Origin: JAJYRX01 sp041655275 | GTDB lineage: Bacteria > Pseudomonadota > Gammaproteobacteria > Burkholderiales > Burkholderiaceae_B | NCBI GenBank assembly: GCA_041655275.1 | Contig: JBBAFU010000002.1 | Span: 1 to 64,000 of the forward strand | DNA length: 64,000 nt | Direction: 5' to 3' | Shown: piece after piece, positions 7,417 through 16,399 of the stretch | Numbering within the stretch: the first letter of the stretch is position 1 | Layout of the letters: each line of letters begins with the position of its first letter | Made by a program: the position numbers and the translations under genes | Notes under the pieces: model-generated | What the model saw: only the letters and a program-made list of their open reading frames with translations | Told to the model about the DNA's origin: nothing | Databases searched by the model: none

Positions 7417-8516
7417 TCCTCCCACTCCTCGGCGGCATCGGAATCGATGACGATACCACCCCCCACACCGAAAGCGGCAACGCCGCGATTGATCTCTATG
7501 GTGCGTATGGCCACATTCAGACAAAAATCGCCATCGGGTGCCATCCAGCCGACACTGCCGCAGTAGATACCGCGATCGCGCTGCTCGAATGCGCGGATCG
7601 CCCGCATGGCGGCAATCTTGGGTGCGCCCGTCACCGAACCACAGGGAAACAGTGCCTGCAGGATCTCGGAAAAAGGCGCATCCGGCGCCCTGGCCTCGAC
7701 GCTGGAAGTCAGCGTCCAGACAGACGGGTAGGCCTCCAGATCGAAGAGCGAGCGTACACGCACGCTTCCCGGCGCGGCCACACGGCCCAGATCATTGCGC
7801 AGCAAATCCACGATCATCAGGTTTTCTGCGCGGTTCTTCTCGCTTGCCTGAAGGGCGCGTGCCGATGCCTGGTCCCGATCCGGGTCGGCAAATCGCGGTG
7901 CCGTGCCTTTCATCGGCCGGGTGCGCAACACGCCGCCTTCGCGCTGCAGGAACAGCTCGGGCGACAGTGACAGCACTGCCCGATCCCCATCCTGGATGCA
8001 GGCGGCATAGGCCACGGGATGGCGGCTCGCCAGGGCCTGATAGTGCGCGATATCATGACCACCGGCCCGGGGCCAGTCCAGGGCAAGCGGCAGCGTGTAG
8101 TTGATCTGGTAGTAATCGCCACGAGCGATGCCCGCCTGGATAGCCCCTATGGTGCGCAGATAGTCAGCCTGTGTCACGCCGGGACGCGGATTCAATGCAC
8201 GGGTCAGCTGCTCCAGCGACGCGCCGCCGTCATCGGGCAATGGCAGCGGTGCCTGCCACTGCGCATCTTCATGGATCAGCACGGTCAGCAGCGGACGCGC
8301 GGAACGGTCGGACACCTGGCGCGCCAGACCGGGCTCCAGCCACCAGCCCAACTCATAGTCCAGCAGCAGCGCCAGCCACTGCCCGCGTGCCTGCGCTGCG
8401 GCGATGACCTCCCAGGCCTGCGCCAGATCCTCGCGCCGGTGCACGGCAAAGCGCCCGACCCGCCGGCCAAGCCGCAAGGCACGGCCGGCGATACGATCCT
8501 CGAACAGGCAGATCAT
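7380..8516 (-). CDS. pabB: Aminodeoxychorismate synthase component I
   Basis: This 378-residue chorismate-utilising enzyme has a short N-terminal region and a C-terminal chorismate-binding domain (about residues 120-375). The PabB-specific Lys is present in RPMKGTAPR, where TrpE has RPLAGT. Also visible are the catalytic stretch ENLMIVDLLRNDLGRV and the GSVTGAPK and GGGIVIDSD motifs. It forms aminodeoxychorismate using ammonia from a PabA-type glutaminase. No pabA is adjacent, so the TrpG glutaminase at 36.4 kb may serve both enzymes. The ATG at 8516 is preferred over an upstream GTG. It is the first gene of a pabB-pabC pair. Confidence 0.88.
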   Translation of the reverse strand: MICLFEDRIAGRALRLGRRVGRFAVHRREDLAQAWEVIAAAQARGQWLALLLDYELGWWLEPGLARQVSDRSARPLLTVLIHEDAQWQAPLPLPDDGGASLEQLTRALNPRPGVTQADYLRTIGAIQAGIARGDYYQINYTLPLALDWPRAGGHDIAHYQALASRHPVAYAACIQDGDRAVLSLSPELFLQREGGVLRTRPMKGTAPRFADPDRDQASARALQASEKNRAENLMIVDLLRNDLGRVAAPGSVRVRSLFDLEAYPSVWTLTSSVEARAPDAPFSEILQALFPCGSVTGAPKIAAMRAIRAFEQRDRGIYCGSVGWMAPDGDFCLNVAIRTIEINRGVAAFGVGGGIVIDSDAAEEWEECWWKARVLRPS

Positions 8517-8528
8517 GCCTGAATGCAC

Positions 8529-9500
8529 TTACTGAACCGCGATGTTGGCCTCCTTGACCAGGCGCTGGATGACGGGCTTTTCCTTCTCGATCTGATCGAG
8601 CAGGGCCTGGCGCGAACCGTCGGCCGGCTCGATGCCCATCTTGGCGATGCGCTCGCGCAGACCCTCATCGGCCAGCGCGTCGCCGAGCGCCTTCGTGACG
8701 ACATCGGTGATGCTTTCAGGCGTTGCCGGCGGCGCCACCAGCGTGAACCAGGCCGTCATCTCGAAGCCCGGATAGCCCTGCTCGGCCACCGTGGGGATGT
8801 CGGGCAGCACGCTCATGCGCTTCGGGCTGGTGATCGCCACCACATCCACCTTGCCGGCATCAACCTGCGGCATGCCGGTGCTCACCATGTCAAAGAAGAG
8901 ATCCGTCTCGCCCGCAATGAGCTGGGGCATGGCCTCGGTGGAACCCTTGTACGGAATGTGCAGCAACTCGATGCCCGCCACCTGCTGCAGATACTGGGCC
9001 GCCAGATGGGACGAGCTGCCCGCGCCGAAGGAGGCAATCGTCAGTTCCCCGGGGTTGGCCCTGGCCTTGGCAACCACATCCTCCAGCGTCTTGAAACCAT
9101 GCTGCGGATTGGCCAGCAGGACCATCGGACCCACACCAATCATGCCGATGGGTGCGAAACCGTCAGGATCGTAAGGCAGCTTCTGGTAAAGATAGCGATT
9201 GGTGACCAGGGTGGAGTTGGTTGCCAGAAACAGCGTATAGCCATCCGGCTTGGCACGTGTGGCCTGCGAGGCACCAATATTGGTGGTGGCGCCGGGGCGA
9301 TTGTCCACGACCAGGGTCTGGCCGAAATGCGTACCCATGGTTTCCACCAGCGTGCGCGCCAGCACATCCGTTGCACCACCCGCCGGGAAAGGCGTAATCA
9401 GCGTCACGGCGCTGTCCGGATAGGCCTGTGCCGCCGAAACACCGAGCGCACCGCTCAGCACCGCACCCGCCAATATCCGCAAGCCTGCTTTGAACATCAT
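8529..9500 (-). CDS. Bug-family tripartite tricarboxylate transporter receptor
   Basis: This 323-residue periplasmic binding protein has a signal peptide ending near VSAAQA. Its Bug/TctC motifs are ITPFPAGGATDVLAR, the NRPGA loop, a KPDGYTLFLAT segment and HIPYKGSTEA. Such proteins bind small carboxylates for a TctAB permease or act as extracytoplasmic sensors, and they are greatly expanded in Bordetella and relatives. No tctAB is adjacent, so it is an orphan receptor with an unknown ligand. The ATG at 9500 has GGAG 6 bp upstream; the longer frame would start at TTG. It lies 12 bp upstream of pabB on the same strand. Confidence 0.9.
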   Translation of the reverse strand: MMFKAGLRILAGAVLSGALGVSAAQAYPDSAVTLITPFPAGGATDVLARTLVETMGTHFGQTLVVDNRPGATTNIGASQATRAKPDGYTLFLATNSTLVTNRYLYQKLPYDPDGFAPIGMIGVGPMVLLANPQHGFKTLEDVVAKARANPGELTIASFGAGSSSHLAAQYLQQVAGIELLHIPYKGSTEAMPQLIAGETDLFFDMVSTGMPQVDAGKVDVVAITSPKRMSVLPDIPTVAEQGYPGFEMTAWFTLVAPPATPESITDVVTKALGDALADEGLRERIAKMGIEPADGSRQALLDQIEKEKPVIQRLVKEANIAVQ

Positions 9501-9611
9501 TATCTTCTCCAACTGAAACTGGGATTAGCCTTAGGGAAGCTCGGAACAGAATAACGAGTTTTCAGCCGCAATGAAACCCGAAAAAGCCGTGAAGGCTTGT
9601 TCAGGGCATCC

Positions 9612-10202
9612 TCAGGCACGCAGCGGCGTCAGCGCCGTCGTCCAGCGCAGCATTTCGTCCAGCATGACCTGTGCAGAGTGATCGATGAGCTCATTGGCGC
9701 TGAACGCGCCCGCCTCGTCCAGATGATTTCCCACCATGGGTATGGCCACGCCTTCGACCATGGGCATCATCTTCACCGTGGTCGCGAGCTGCTTTGCCAT
9801 CTGCACCGCGCGCATTCCGCCGGACAGCCCGCCGTAGCTCACGAATCCGCACGCCTTGTAGTTCCACTCGTTATAGACGTAGTTGACGGCATTCGCAAAA
9901 GCGGGCGGCGGATTGTAATTGTATTCGGGCATCACGAATGCGAACGCATCCGAAGCGGCCACGAGGGTACTCCAGCGCCGGGTATGCGCATGTTCATACT
10001 GCTGCATGCGCGGGTGCACGGGCTCGTCGTAGAGCGGCAGATTGATATCGGCCAGATCGACAATCGCGGCATCAAACTGCGCGTGCGCCCGGGCATACTG
10101 GTGAAACCAGCGGGCGACGGCAGGCCCGACCCGCCCGGGCCGGGTACTGCAGATGATGATGGACAGACTGGGTTGCGAGCTGGGTTGCAAGCTGGACTGC
10201 AT
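9612..10202 (-). CDS. NADPH-dependent FMN reductase family protein
   Basis: This 196-residue flavodoxin-like reductase has an N-terminal STRPGRVGPAVARW phosphate-binding loop, MPEYNYNPPPAFANAVNYVYNEW in the middle (the typical PEYN motif of the SsuE/ChrR/ArsH-like group), and SYGGLSGGMRA. It should bind FMN and reduce quinones, flavins or metals with NAD(P)H in the cytoplasm. The ATG at 10202 follows GGAGGC, which decides the start. It is flanked by unrelated genes on the same strand, and nothing in the context fixes a substrate. Confidence 0.87.
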   Translation of the reverse strand: MQSSLQPSSQPSLSIIICSTRPGRVGPAVARWFHQYARAHAQFDAAIVDLADINLPLYDEPVHPRMQQYEHAHTRRWSTLVAASDAFAFVMPEYNYNPPPAFANAVNYVYNEWNYKACGFVSYGGLSGGMRAVQMAKQLATTVKMMPMVEGVAIPMVGNHLDEAGAFSANELIDHSAQVMLDEMLRWTTALTPLRA

Positions 10203-10301
10203 GAGGCCTCCGGGCAAAAAGCCTCAAGCTTAAACGGTTGCATCCGCCTTGCCCAGCATGCCCGCAGCAACGCAGTGTCCTGCCAGTGGAACGATGCGGC
10301 G

Positions 10302-11375
10302 TCAGCAGTCCCTGAACTGGCAATGCTCGTCGAAGGCCGCCTGCAGACGCTCCAGTGACGGGCCAATGTCCAGCCCTTTCCCTGCCAGCCAGGCGTCGTC
10401 ATAGTAGGTGTCCAGATAGCGGTTGCCGTCGTCGCAGGCCATCACCACGATGGCGCCCTTCTTGCCCTGCGCGTGCAGATCGCGTGCCAGGGCCATGGCG
10501 CCGCAAAACGCCGTACCTGTGGAGCCCCCGTACTTGCGTCCAAGACGCTTGGCCAGAAAACGCATGGCGGCCAGCGAAGCCACATCGGGCACCTGTATCA
10601 TGTGATCGACAAGATCAGGGATAAACGACGGCTCTACACGCGGTCGCCCTATCCCTTCGATACGCGAACCTATGGCGCTGGTCACGTTCTCCTGACGGGA
10701 CTTGTAGTACTCGAAGAACACCGAGTTTTCCGGGTCGACCACGCACAGGCGCGTCGCATGCTTCTTGTAGCGGATGTAACGGCCTATGGTGGCCGATGTA
10801 CCGCCGGTACCGGCGCCGATCACGATCCAGTCCGGGATGGGCTGCTCCTCGGCGCCCATCTGGTCAAAGATGGACTCGGCAATATTGTTGTTGCCACGCC
10901 AGTCGGTCGCCCGTTCTGCATAGGTGAACTGGTCCATGTAGTGGCCGTTGGTTTCCTGCGCCAGGCGCTTGGCCTCGCTGTACACCGTGACGGGATCATC
11001 CACAAAATGGCATTTGCCGCCATAGAACTCGATCTCGGCCACTTTCTGGCGCGACGTGCTGCGCGGCATCACGGCAATGAACGGCAGATCCAGCATGCGT
11101 GCAAAATAGGCTTCCGATACCGCCGTGCTGCCCGAAGAGGCCTCGACAATGGTCGTACCTTTCTTGATCCAGCCGTTGCACAGTCCGAACAGGAAAAGGG
11201 AACGGGCCAGACGATGCTTCAGGCTTCCGGTGGGATGCGTGGACTCATCCTTGAAATAAAGCCGGATATCGGGAGCCGAAGGCATGTCCAGCGACAGCAG
11301 ATGGGTATCGGCCGAGCGACGGAAGTCACTTTCGATCACATCGATAGCATGGAAGGACCAGGGAGTTGCGGTCAT
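10302..11375 (-). CDS. PLP-dependent cysteine synthase-family enzyme, L-cysteine desulfhydrase (Cds1) type
   Basis: This 357-residue fold-type II PLP enzyme has its Schiff-base Lys in THPTGSLKHRLARSLFL, the substrate loop EASSGSTAVSEAYFARML and the phosphate-binding GAGTGGTSATIGRYIR. The signature follows the Cds1 subgroup (SLKHRL rather than SVKDR), which degrades L-cysteine to pyruvate, ammonia and sulfide. An O-acetylserine sulfhydrylase activity is the alternative. The start at 11375 (MTATPWSF) gives the usual family length; the longer frame adds 43 unlikely residues. It stands alone downstream of nrdB on the same strand. Confidence 0.82.
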   Translation of the reverse strand: MTATPWSFHAIDVIESDFRRSADTHLLSLDMPSAPDIRLYFKDESTHPTGSLKHRLARSLFLFGLCNGWIKKGTTIVEASSGSTAVSEAYFARMLDLPFIAVMPRSTSRQKVAEIEFYGGKCHFVDDPVTVYSEAKRLAQETNGHYMDQFTYAERATDWRGNNNIAESIFDQMGAEEQPIPDWIVIGAGTGGTSATIGRYIRYKKHATRLCVVDPENSVFFEYYKSRQENVTSAIGSRIEGIGRPRVEPSFIPDLVDHMIQVPDVASLAAMRFLAKRLGRKYGGSTGTAFCGAMALARDLHAQGKKGAIVVMACDDGNRYLDTYYDDAWLAGKGLDIGPSLERLQAAFDEHCQFRDC

Positions 11376-11525
11376 CGTTGTTCCTCTTTTCAAGACGGGG
11401 TGTGGCAAAACACCATGATACCCATGAACCCGGCGAAAAGATTTCGAAAATTCATGTTCAATTCGGGCATGTTGGGGAATAATTTTCTCTTTCAGGTGCA
11501 ACATGCCCTTTACCGGGGACCGGAT

Positions 11526-12623
11526 TCAGAAATCGGCATCAAAGATGACGTCGGTGTCGGTGCGTCGCAGCACGCCCACCTTGTACGCTGCAATATCCTG
11601 CTCCTGGGGTGAGGCTTGGGTCTTGCTGATATTGAGCCACTTTTCCATGAAACGCAGGGGATTGGACGACGGGAACTCATATCGGCCGCTTGCCAGGCCC
11701 AGCGTCTGATAGACGTCGCGCGCGCAGTACAGCGTCCACGCCGCAAGCCTGTCGGCCGTCATGCCCACCAGCTCGCGTCCTTCCGAGAACAGATAGTCCA
11801 CCCAGCGCAGCTCGCTGTCGATCACTTCTTCGAGCAGCAGGATGATGTCATCGCGACACTGGCGAAAGGCGGTCCGGCCACGCGGGGTTGTCAGCTCATG
11901 GCGCAGGACCACGCGGTCGAGCTCCGCATGGATTTCCAGCTCGTCCTGGGCGATTTTCTGGATGGCCTTGCCAATGGGCTGGAACTGTCCCGTATCGCAG
12001 ATCGCAAAGGTGACGGCAAACGACGCCATGAACTGTATGCGTTCCATGCAATACAGGGCAATCACCATCATGAAGACCGTGTTGTAGGTCTCCTGATCAT
12101 TTGCCCGCCGGCCCAGGGCGTACTCATGCGAGGCCCGGTAGCCCTGCTCGAAGGCGCGGATCACGCGCTCCAGCCGCTCATGCGCCTGTTCCACGCGCAG
12201 GATTTCGTCAATGATGACGCCGGGATCGTCAAAGGAATTGCGCACGATTTCAGAATACGTGGCCGCATGAATGACCTCGTTGTCGGAAATCCGCTGCCAG
12301 GCGGCCCAGAGCTCGGACGCGCTGATGAAAGGCGCCAGCACCGGTGCAATGGCCCGCGATGCCACGCTGTCGGCCTCCCATTGCCAGGCGAGTGTCTTGA
12401 TCATCATGTCATAGGTGGCACGATCGGCCTGCTTGAAGTCGGCATTGCACGACGAGTAGTCGAACTCGTTCTCGTCCCAGTCCAGCGACTTCTGGGCCTT
12501 GTACAGGGCCCAGATCTCGGGATAGATGCGGTGAACGGTATCGAACAGGCCCTGGCGTTCCCCCAGAAACAGGGGCTGGCGCGCGTAATCGTCCTTGTCG
12601 TAGTTGAAGACGGTATCGGTCAT
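11526..12623 (-). CDS. nrdB: Ribonucleotide reductase class Ia beta subunit
   Basis: This 365-residue R2 protein holds the di-iron/tyrosyl radical cofactor. Visible ligands are the acidic residue in WEADS and the Glu, His and radical Tyr in NEVIHAATYSEI (spacing as E115-H118-Y122 of E. coli). A later ligand pair lies in the AQDELEIHAELD helix. The C-terminal peptide ends DVIFDADF, the expected acidic-aromatic tail that docks on NrdA. The start at 12623 (MTDTVFNYDKDD) is 12 bp after the nrdA stop, so it is co-transcribed with nrdA and should share its B12-riboswitch control. Confidence 0.92.
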   Translation of the reverse strand: MTDTVFNYDKDDYARQPLFLGERQGLFDTVHRIYPEIWALYKAQKSLDWDENEFDYSSCNADFKQADRATYDMMIKTLAWQWEADSVASRAIAPVLAPFISASELWAAWQRISDNEVIHAATYSEIVRNSFDDPGVIIDEILRVEQAHERLERVIRAFEQGYRASHEYALGRRANDQETYNTVFMMVIALYCMERIQFMASFAVTFAICDTGQFQPIGKAIQKIAQDELEIHAELDRVVLRHELTTPRGRTAFRQCRDDIILLLEEVIDSELRWVDYLFSEGRELVGMTADRLAAWTLYCARDVYQTLGLASGRYEFPSSNPLRFMEKWLNISKTQASPQEQDIAAYKVGVLRRTDTDVIFDADF

Positions 12624-12634
12624 GGCATGTTTTC

Positions 12635-15013
12635 TCACAAGGTGCAGACATCGCAGTACTGAACGAGCCCGTTGGATGTCTTCTGGTTCATGTAGTATTT
12701 CGTCTTGAGCCCAAGCTTCACGCGGTTCAGATAATCCTCGATCATTTCGGTGGAGCTGATGGTGGCATCGCCCAGCACGCGCCGGTAGAAGTCGGCCGAA
12801 ATGGCCTGGTCGGTCCATTTCTGGACAATGGCATAGACTTCACACAGGTCGCGGGCCGGGATGTCCCAGGCTGATTCATAGGCATCACCCAGGGTGTCGC
12901 CCCCGGGCGCGGCCCAGTAGTTCACGCGCTCGTTATCCGTCTTGATGAGCGTGAGCTCGCGAACGGGATACAGGCCGTTGGTCGTACCCGAGGCATTGGC
13001 CGAGGTCTCGGTGGGCATATGTGCGATCAGTGCAGAGTTGCGAATGCCGCCGTTGTCAATGATTTCGGCACGCAAGGCCTCCCAGTCGTACTGATTTGAA
13101 AACGGCGCAATCGCGTCCACCTGGGCATTGGCCGTATCCATGGGCAGCCAGCCTTCGGGCCAGCGCGTACGGCTCATCCAGGGTGCATTGCCCAGCTCGC
13201 GCCCCAGGCGCAGGCTGGCGCGAATCAGATGCCAGGCGTGGCGCTCGGCCACGCCATGGACGAACTGCTTGCCTTCGGTTGTGGTGTAGCGCCGGCCCTC
13301 GCGTGCCATCAGATGGGCCAGGCCCAGGATGCCGACGCCGGCATTCAGGCGCTGCCTTGCAGTGAAACCCACATGGGGCAACTCGTAATGCGACAGGTGT
13401 ATGCACTTGTCTATCATCAGCAAGGCGTAATAGGCCACTTCCTCGTACTGCGCGTCGGACTCGATGTTGTCCACGCAGATACCGGCCAGATTGCAGGTGG
13501 CCACCTCGGGCGACGACCAGCGCAGGATGCGTGCCACCCGACCCTGCACCAGCACATCGCCCGCCCGGAGCGCGAAAGGCGGCAAACGCCCCCGCTGCGT
13601 GTCCAGCAGCACGTCACCCGGCACCCGGTGCCGACGGCCCTGCTCATCCTCGAACTCGAGAAAGGAGATGTCGTGCTCTGCGTACAGCTCCAGGATGTGG
13701 TTGTAGGCGCCTGTGGGCAGGGCAATCTCCGAGCACAGGTTGGAAGAATGGATGACTTCCCGGAACGGTGTGTGGGTGTTCATCTCGGTCAGATTGTGCT
13801 CGTACACACGCCCGGTCTCGTTCCACTCATTGACGGCCGTGATGAGCAGCTCGCGTGCACTCACCCATTGCTTGTCGAAACCGGCGTCCTGCTCATAGCG
13901 CGTGTAGATCTCGGCAAATGCGGCCTCATCCCCCCGGTACAGGGCGGCCTGGAGATCCGGCGCCGTATGGCAGTTGAAGAGAAACACATCCTCGTTGCGC
14001 GCCACCTTGCGCGCAAAGAAACGATTGCCGCCCCAGGAGTAATCCATGCCGCGGATCTTGCGATCCTCGGTTGACATGGGGTTCTTCAGGCGCAGCAGCG
14101 CATCCACCTCGGGGTCGAAGATGGGGAAGTACGCCGTGCAGGCACCCCCCCGGCCATTTTGCAGATTGGCCTTCACTTCGGCCACCAGGGCACGGTAATA
14201 CGGCAGTTTTCCCTGATGACGTATCATGCCGCCGCGCACGGGGTCATTGATGGAGCGCGTCTGCATGTGGGCACCGATGCCGGCGCTCATGTAGGTCATG
14301 GTGTTGGCGATGTGATTGCCCACCGCAATAGAGCGCGCGTTGTCGTCCGTGGTGTACAGGCAGCAACTGGCATAGCCGCGCAGCGGCGTTCCCAGATTCA
14401 CATGATTGGGCGTGGGCGCATTGATGCGGTTCATGGACAGATGTTCATAGAAACGCTCGACATCGTGCATGCGGCGCGCGCGCGGCTGGTCTTCGGCCAG
14501 TGCCATGGCCATGCGCATGTAGATGAACTGCGGCGTCTCGAAATGGCGGCCGCGCACGCGATCGCTGATGGCGTACTTGGTCAGATGGGTGTGCAGCTGA
14601 TAATGCGCATAGCCGAAGTCGCGTTCATGGTCGATGATGGTCTCGATATGGGCGTACTCCTCGTCGGAGTAATCGAGATGCTCCATTGTCCCCATGGCCT
14701 GCAGTTGTGCGTGCAGCGCCTTCACACTGGGCCGCTCGCGGCCGTAGAGATCCTTGCGGATCAGCGTGGCGTACAGACGCCCGGCCATGCGGTTCCAGGA
14801 CCAGGTGTCCATGTCCAGGCAGGTCTTGATGAGCTGCAGCTGCAACTGGCGCGATGTGACCTGCCCGGACAGGCCGGCAATGGTCTCCAGAACGGCCGAA
14901 GGCCAGTCGACCTGGTTCCCCAGGGTCTGCACGGCCCACTGCCCCCACTGATTCAGCTTCGATGGAATGAACGGCTCGACGCGGCCGTCACGCTTGATGA
15001 TGGATTTGAGCAT
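12635..15013 (-). CDS. nrdA: Ribonucleotide reductase class Ia alpha subunit
   Basis: This 792-residue catalytic subunit begins with one ATP-cone (KSIIKRDGRVEPF, residues 3-95). The radical Cys is in SSNLCSEIALP, redox Cys residues are in GYASCCLY and VATCNLAG, the radical-transfer tyrosine pair is in LKTKYYMNQK, and the C-terminal CDVC pair is regenerated by thioredoxin/glutaredoxin. It reduces ribonucleoside diphosphates with NrdB. The start at 15013 is fixed by the ATP-cone; the open frame runs on upstream through the riboswitch but is not coding. Its single cone and length are shorter than the roughly 950-1000-residue NrdA I associate with many Burkholderiales, which might indicate a different lineage. 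That comparison is from memory. Confidence 0.93.
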   Translation of the reverse strand: MLKSIIKRDGRVEPFIPSKLNQWGQWAVQTLGNQVDWPSAVLETIAGLSGQVTSRQLQLQLIKTCLDMDTWSWNRMAGRLYATLIRKDLYGRERPSVKALHAQLQAMGTMEHLDYSDEEYAHIETIIDHERDFGYAHYQLHTHLTKYAISDRVRGRHFETPQFIYMRMAMALAEDQPRARRMHDVERFYEHLSMNRINAPTPNHVNLGTPLRGYASCCLYTTDDNARSIAVGNHIANTMTYMSAGIGAHMQTRSINDPVRGGMIRHQGKLPYYRALVAEVKANLQNGRGGACTAYFPIFDPEVDALLRLKNPMSTEDRKIRGMDYSWGGNRFFARKVARNEDVFLFNCHTAPDLQAALYRGDEAAFAEIYTRYEQDAGFDKQWVSARELLITAVNEWNETGRVYEHNLTEMNTHTPFREVIHSSNLCSEIALPTGAYNHILELYAEHDISFLEFEDEQGRRHRVPGDVLLDTQRGRLPPFALRAGDVLVQGRVARILRWSSPEVATCNLAGICVDNIESDAQYEEVAYYALLMIDKCIHLSHYELPHVGFTARQRLNAGVGILGLAHLMAREGRRYTTTEGKQFVHGVAERHAWHLIRASLRLGRELGNAPWMSRTRWPEGWLPMDTANAQVDAIAPFSNQYDWEALRAEIIDNGGIRNSALIAHMPTETSANASGTTNGLYPVRELTLIKTDNERVNYWAAPGGDTLGDAYESAWDIPARDLCEVYAIVQKWTDQAISADFYRRVLGDATISSTEMIEDYLNRVKLGLKTKYYMNQKTSNGLVQYCDVCTL

Positions 15014-15244
15014 GATGCTTGAACGGCAGGCGCGACGGCACGAACGGCCCTGTGCCTGCCAGTACCCCTTCTTCGGGGAAGCCGCCGGAGGCGGATTCCG
15101 GATCTGCTTCCCGCTCCCACGCGCGGGGCCAAGGGGCCGGCCTTGCGATGCCGCACGCACACGACAAGATGGGGTCATCCTGCCCTGCCACGTGCCTTCC
15201 CCGCGGAAGCCGTCGCCCTCACCGGGCGGCTTGAGGCCCGGTGT

Positions 15245-15428
15245 GCCGGCAGGTCTTCGGACTCGCAGACCCGGGCCCAGGGGACCCACCTACCAGGCTT
15301 CGCTTCCCGGATACAGAGATCCAGTGCTCATGAAACCGTTCGTTTCTGCTTACCGCTGCGGGGCAGTTCCGGATTTGCACCGGATTCCCTTTTCAGTTGT
15401 CCACCACAAGAGGCGAACAAGCACCGAC
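15245..15428 (-). ncRNA. Cobalamin (AdoCbl) riboswitch upstream of nrdAB
   Basis: Read on the minus strand, the leader contains the cobalamin riboswitch core: GGGAATCCGGTGCAAATCC, then CGGAACTGCCCCGCAGCGG and TAAGC (complement of 15348-15389). This is followed by a CACTGG element and the 3-prime B12 box GAGTCCGAAGACCTGCC (15248-15264). The outer boundaries are approximate. It lies 235 nt upstream of the nrdA start; the intervening RNA has GC-rich hairpins, for example CCCC-GAAGAA-GGGG, that could form the expression platform. B12 binding is expected to switch nrdAB off, as known for Streptomyces nrdABS. Confidence 0.93.
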
Positions 15429-15435
15429 AGTCGGC

Positions 15436-15465
15436 AATATAGGGTGGCGCAGCAGGCCTTGTCAA
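15436..15465 (-). promoter_or_regulatory. Sigma-70 promoter for the riboswitch-nrdAB transcript
   Basis: On the minus strand TTGACA (15460-15465) is separated by 18 bp from TATATT (15436-15441), placing the start of transcription just before the riboswitch. The -35 abuts the crcB stop codon, so nrdAB has its own promoter. Confidence 0.65.
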
Positions 15466-15852
15466 TCAGGCGCCATGACGCAGCCAGGCAACCGTCGCAA
15501 GACCGGCCAGCGTCATGGCGACGGAACCCGACACATGTACGGTGATGGCGCCTGCGGCACTCCAGTACCATTCGCGTTGCAGCAGGCCGGCAATTTCAGC
15601 CGAGAACGTGGAGAAGGTGGACAGGCCGCCGCAGAAGCCGGTGATGATGAACAGGCGCCACTCCGGCGACAGGTGGGCGAGCTGGGCCAACAGGGCAATC
15701 GCGACCCCGCCGATGTAGGCCGCCAGAAGATTGGCGACCAGAGTGCCCGGCGGCAACGCCGGAAACAGGGCGTTGAGCCGCAGCGCGAGTCCCCAGCGCA
15801 GCAAGCCGCCCGTTGCCGAGCCCAGGGCAACCGCCAGTGCCGGTTTCCACAT
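15466..15852 (-). CDS. crcB: Fluoride channel Fluc/CrcB
   Basis: This 128-residue protein has four membrane helices and the CrcB/Fluc hallmarks: GSATGGLLRWGL, the GTLVANLLAAYIGG helix with its conserved Asn, and GFCGGLSTFSTFSAE with the Phe-box and the Na-binding GLSTFST stretch. Fluc dimers export fluoride from the cytoplasm. It lies 24 bp downstream of the DUF805 gene, apparently in one operon. There is no room for a fluoride riboswitch directly upstream. Confidence 0.92.
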   Translation of the reverse strand: MWKPALAVALGSATGGLLRWGLALRLNALFPALPPGTLVANLLAAYIGGVAIALLAQLAHLSPEWRLFIITGFCGGLSTFSTFSAEIAGLLQREWYWSAAGAITVHVSGSVAMTLAGLATVAWLRHGA

Positions 15853-15876
15853 TCCGGATCTGCCTCGCGCAGCTGC

Positions 15877-16347
15877 TCAGGGGGTTGCCAGCGGATCCGG
15901 CCCGTAGGCATTGTCACCACTGGTCCCTTTGCGGAAACCCAGCTCGACCAGCGCCCACAGGGCGACGATGAAAGCCACCAGGGCGAGCCCCATGCCCAGC
16001 GTATTGGGCACCTGGATGAGCTGGCCGCCCACTTCCTGCTCGCTGACGCTCAGGCCCAGCGTCTGCGCCAGCTGGGACAGTATCCCCGGCACCAGAATGA
16101 CCCACATCAAGCGCCCGGACTTGCCGCGATCATGCAGGCGCTTCACGCCCAGCGCCGCCATGGGGTACAGCAGGATCAGGTTGATCAGCAGGCCCAGTAC
16201 GCCGACCACCCCCGGCTGGCTTTGCGCCAGGAAGCCGAGCACGGTGAGCACGATGATTGCCGCCAGGAAGATGAGCGCGAAGCTCAGCCAGAAATGCTTG
16301 CGGCCGATACGCCCGTCGAAGCTGGTGTACAGGTAGCGAAAGTCCAT
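15877..16347 (-). CDS. DUF805 inner-membrane protein
   Basis: This 156-residue protein has the DUF805 pattern: an amphipathic start (FRYLYTSFDGRIGRKHFW), then four membrane helices with the conserved KRLHDRGKSGRLM loop between helices two and three, and a C-terminal GFRKGTSGDNAYGPDP tail. Function is unknown for the family (E. coli YhaH/YhaI). It precedes crcB on the same strand and is divergent from trpB, 52 bp apart. Confidence 0.88.
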   Translation of the reverse strand: MDFRYLYTSFDGRIGRKHFWLSFALIFLAAIIVLTVLGFLAQSQPGVVGVLGLLINLILLYPMAALGVKRLHDRGKSGRLMWVILVPGILSQLAQTLGLSVSEQEVGGQLIQVPNTLGMGLALVAFIVALWALVELGFRKGTSGDNAYGPDPLATP

Positions 16348-16399
16348 TTTCCTGCTCTCCTCCCGTATGAATTACACTTGACTTTTCCAAATCCATACC

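Noticed and set aside
12635..15289. Longer nrdA frame starting at 15289 (884 residues)
   Set aside because: The extra 92 codons read through the B12-riboswitch B12 box and GC-rich leader; the ATP-cone that opens NrdA begins at 15013.
15430..15445. Possible NrdR box (CCCTATATTG on the minus strand) before nrdA
   Set aside because: Only a partial match and a single site; NrdR boxes normally occur as pairs. The sequence is better explained as the -10 of the promoter.
15853..15876. Fluoride riboswitch for crcB
   Set aside because: Only 24 bp separate crcB from the upstream gene and no fluoride-aptamer motif is visible.
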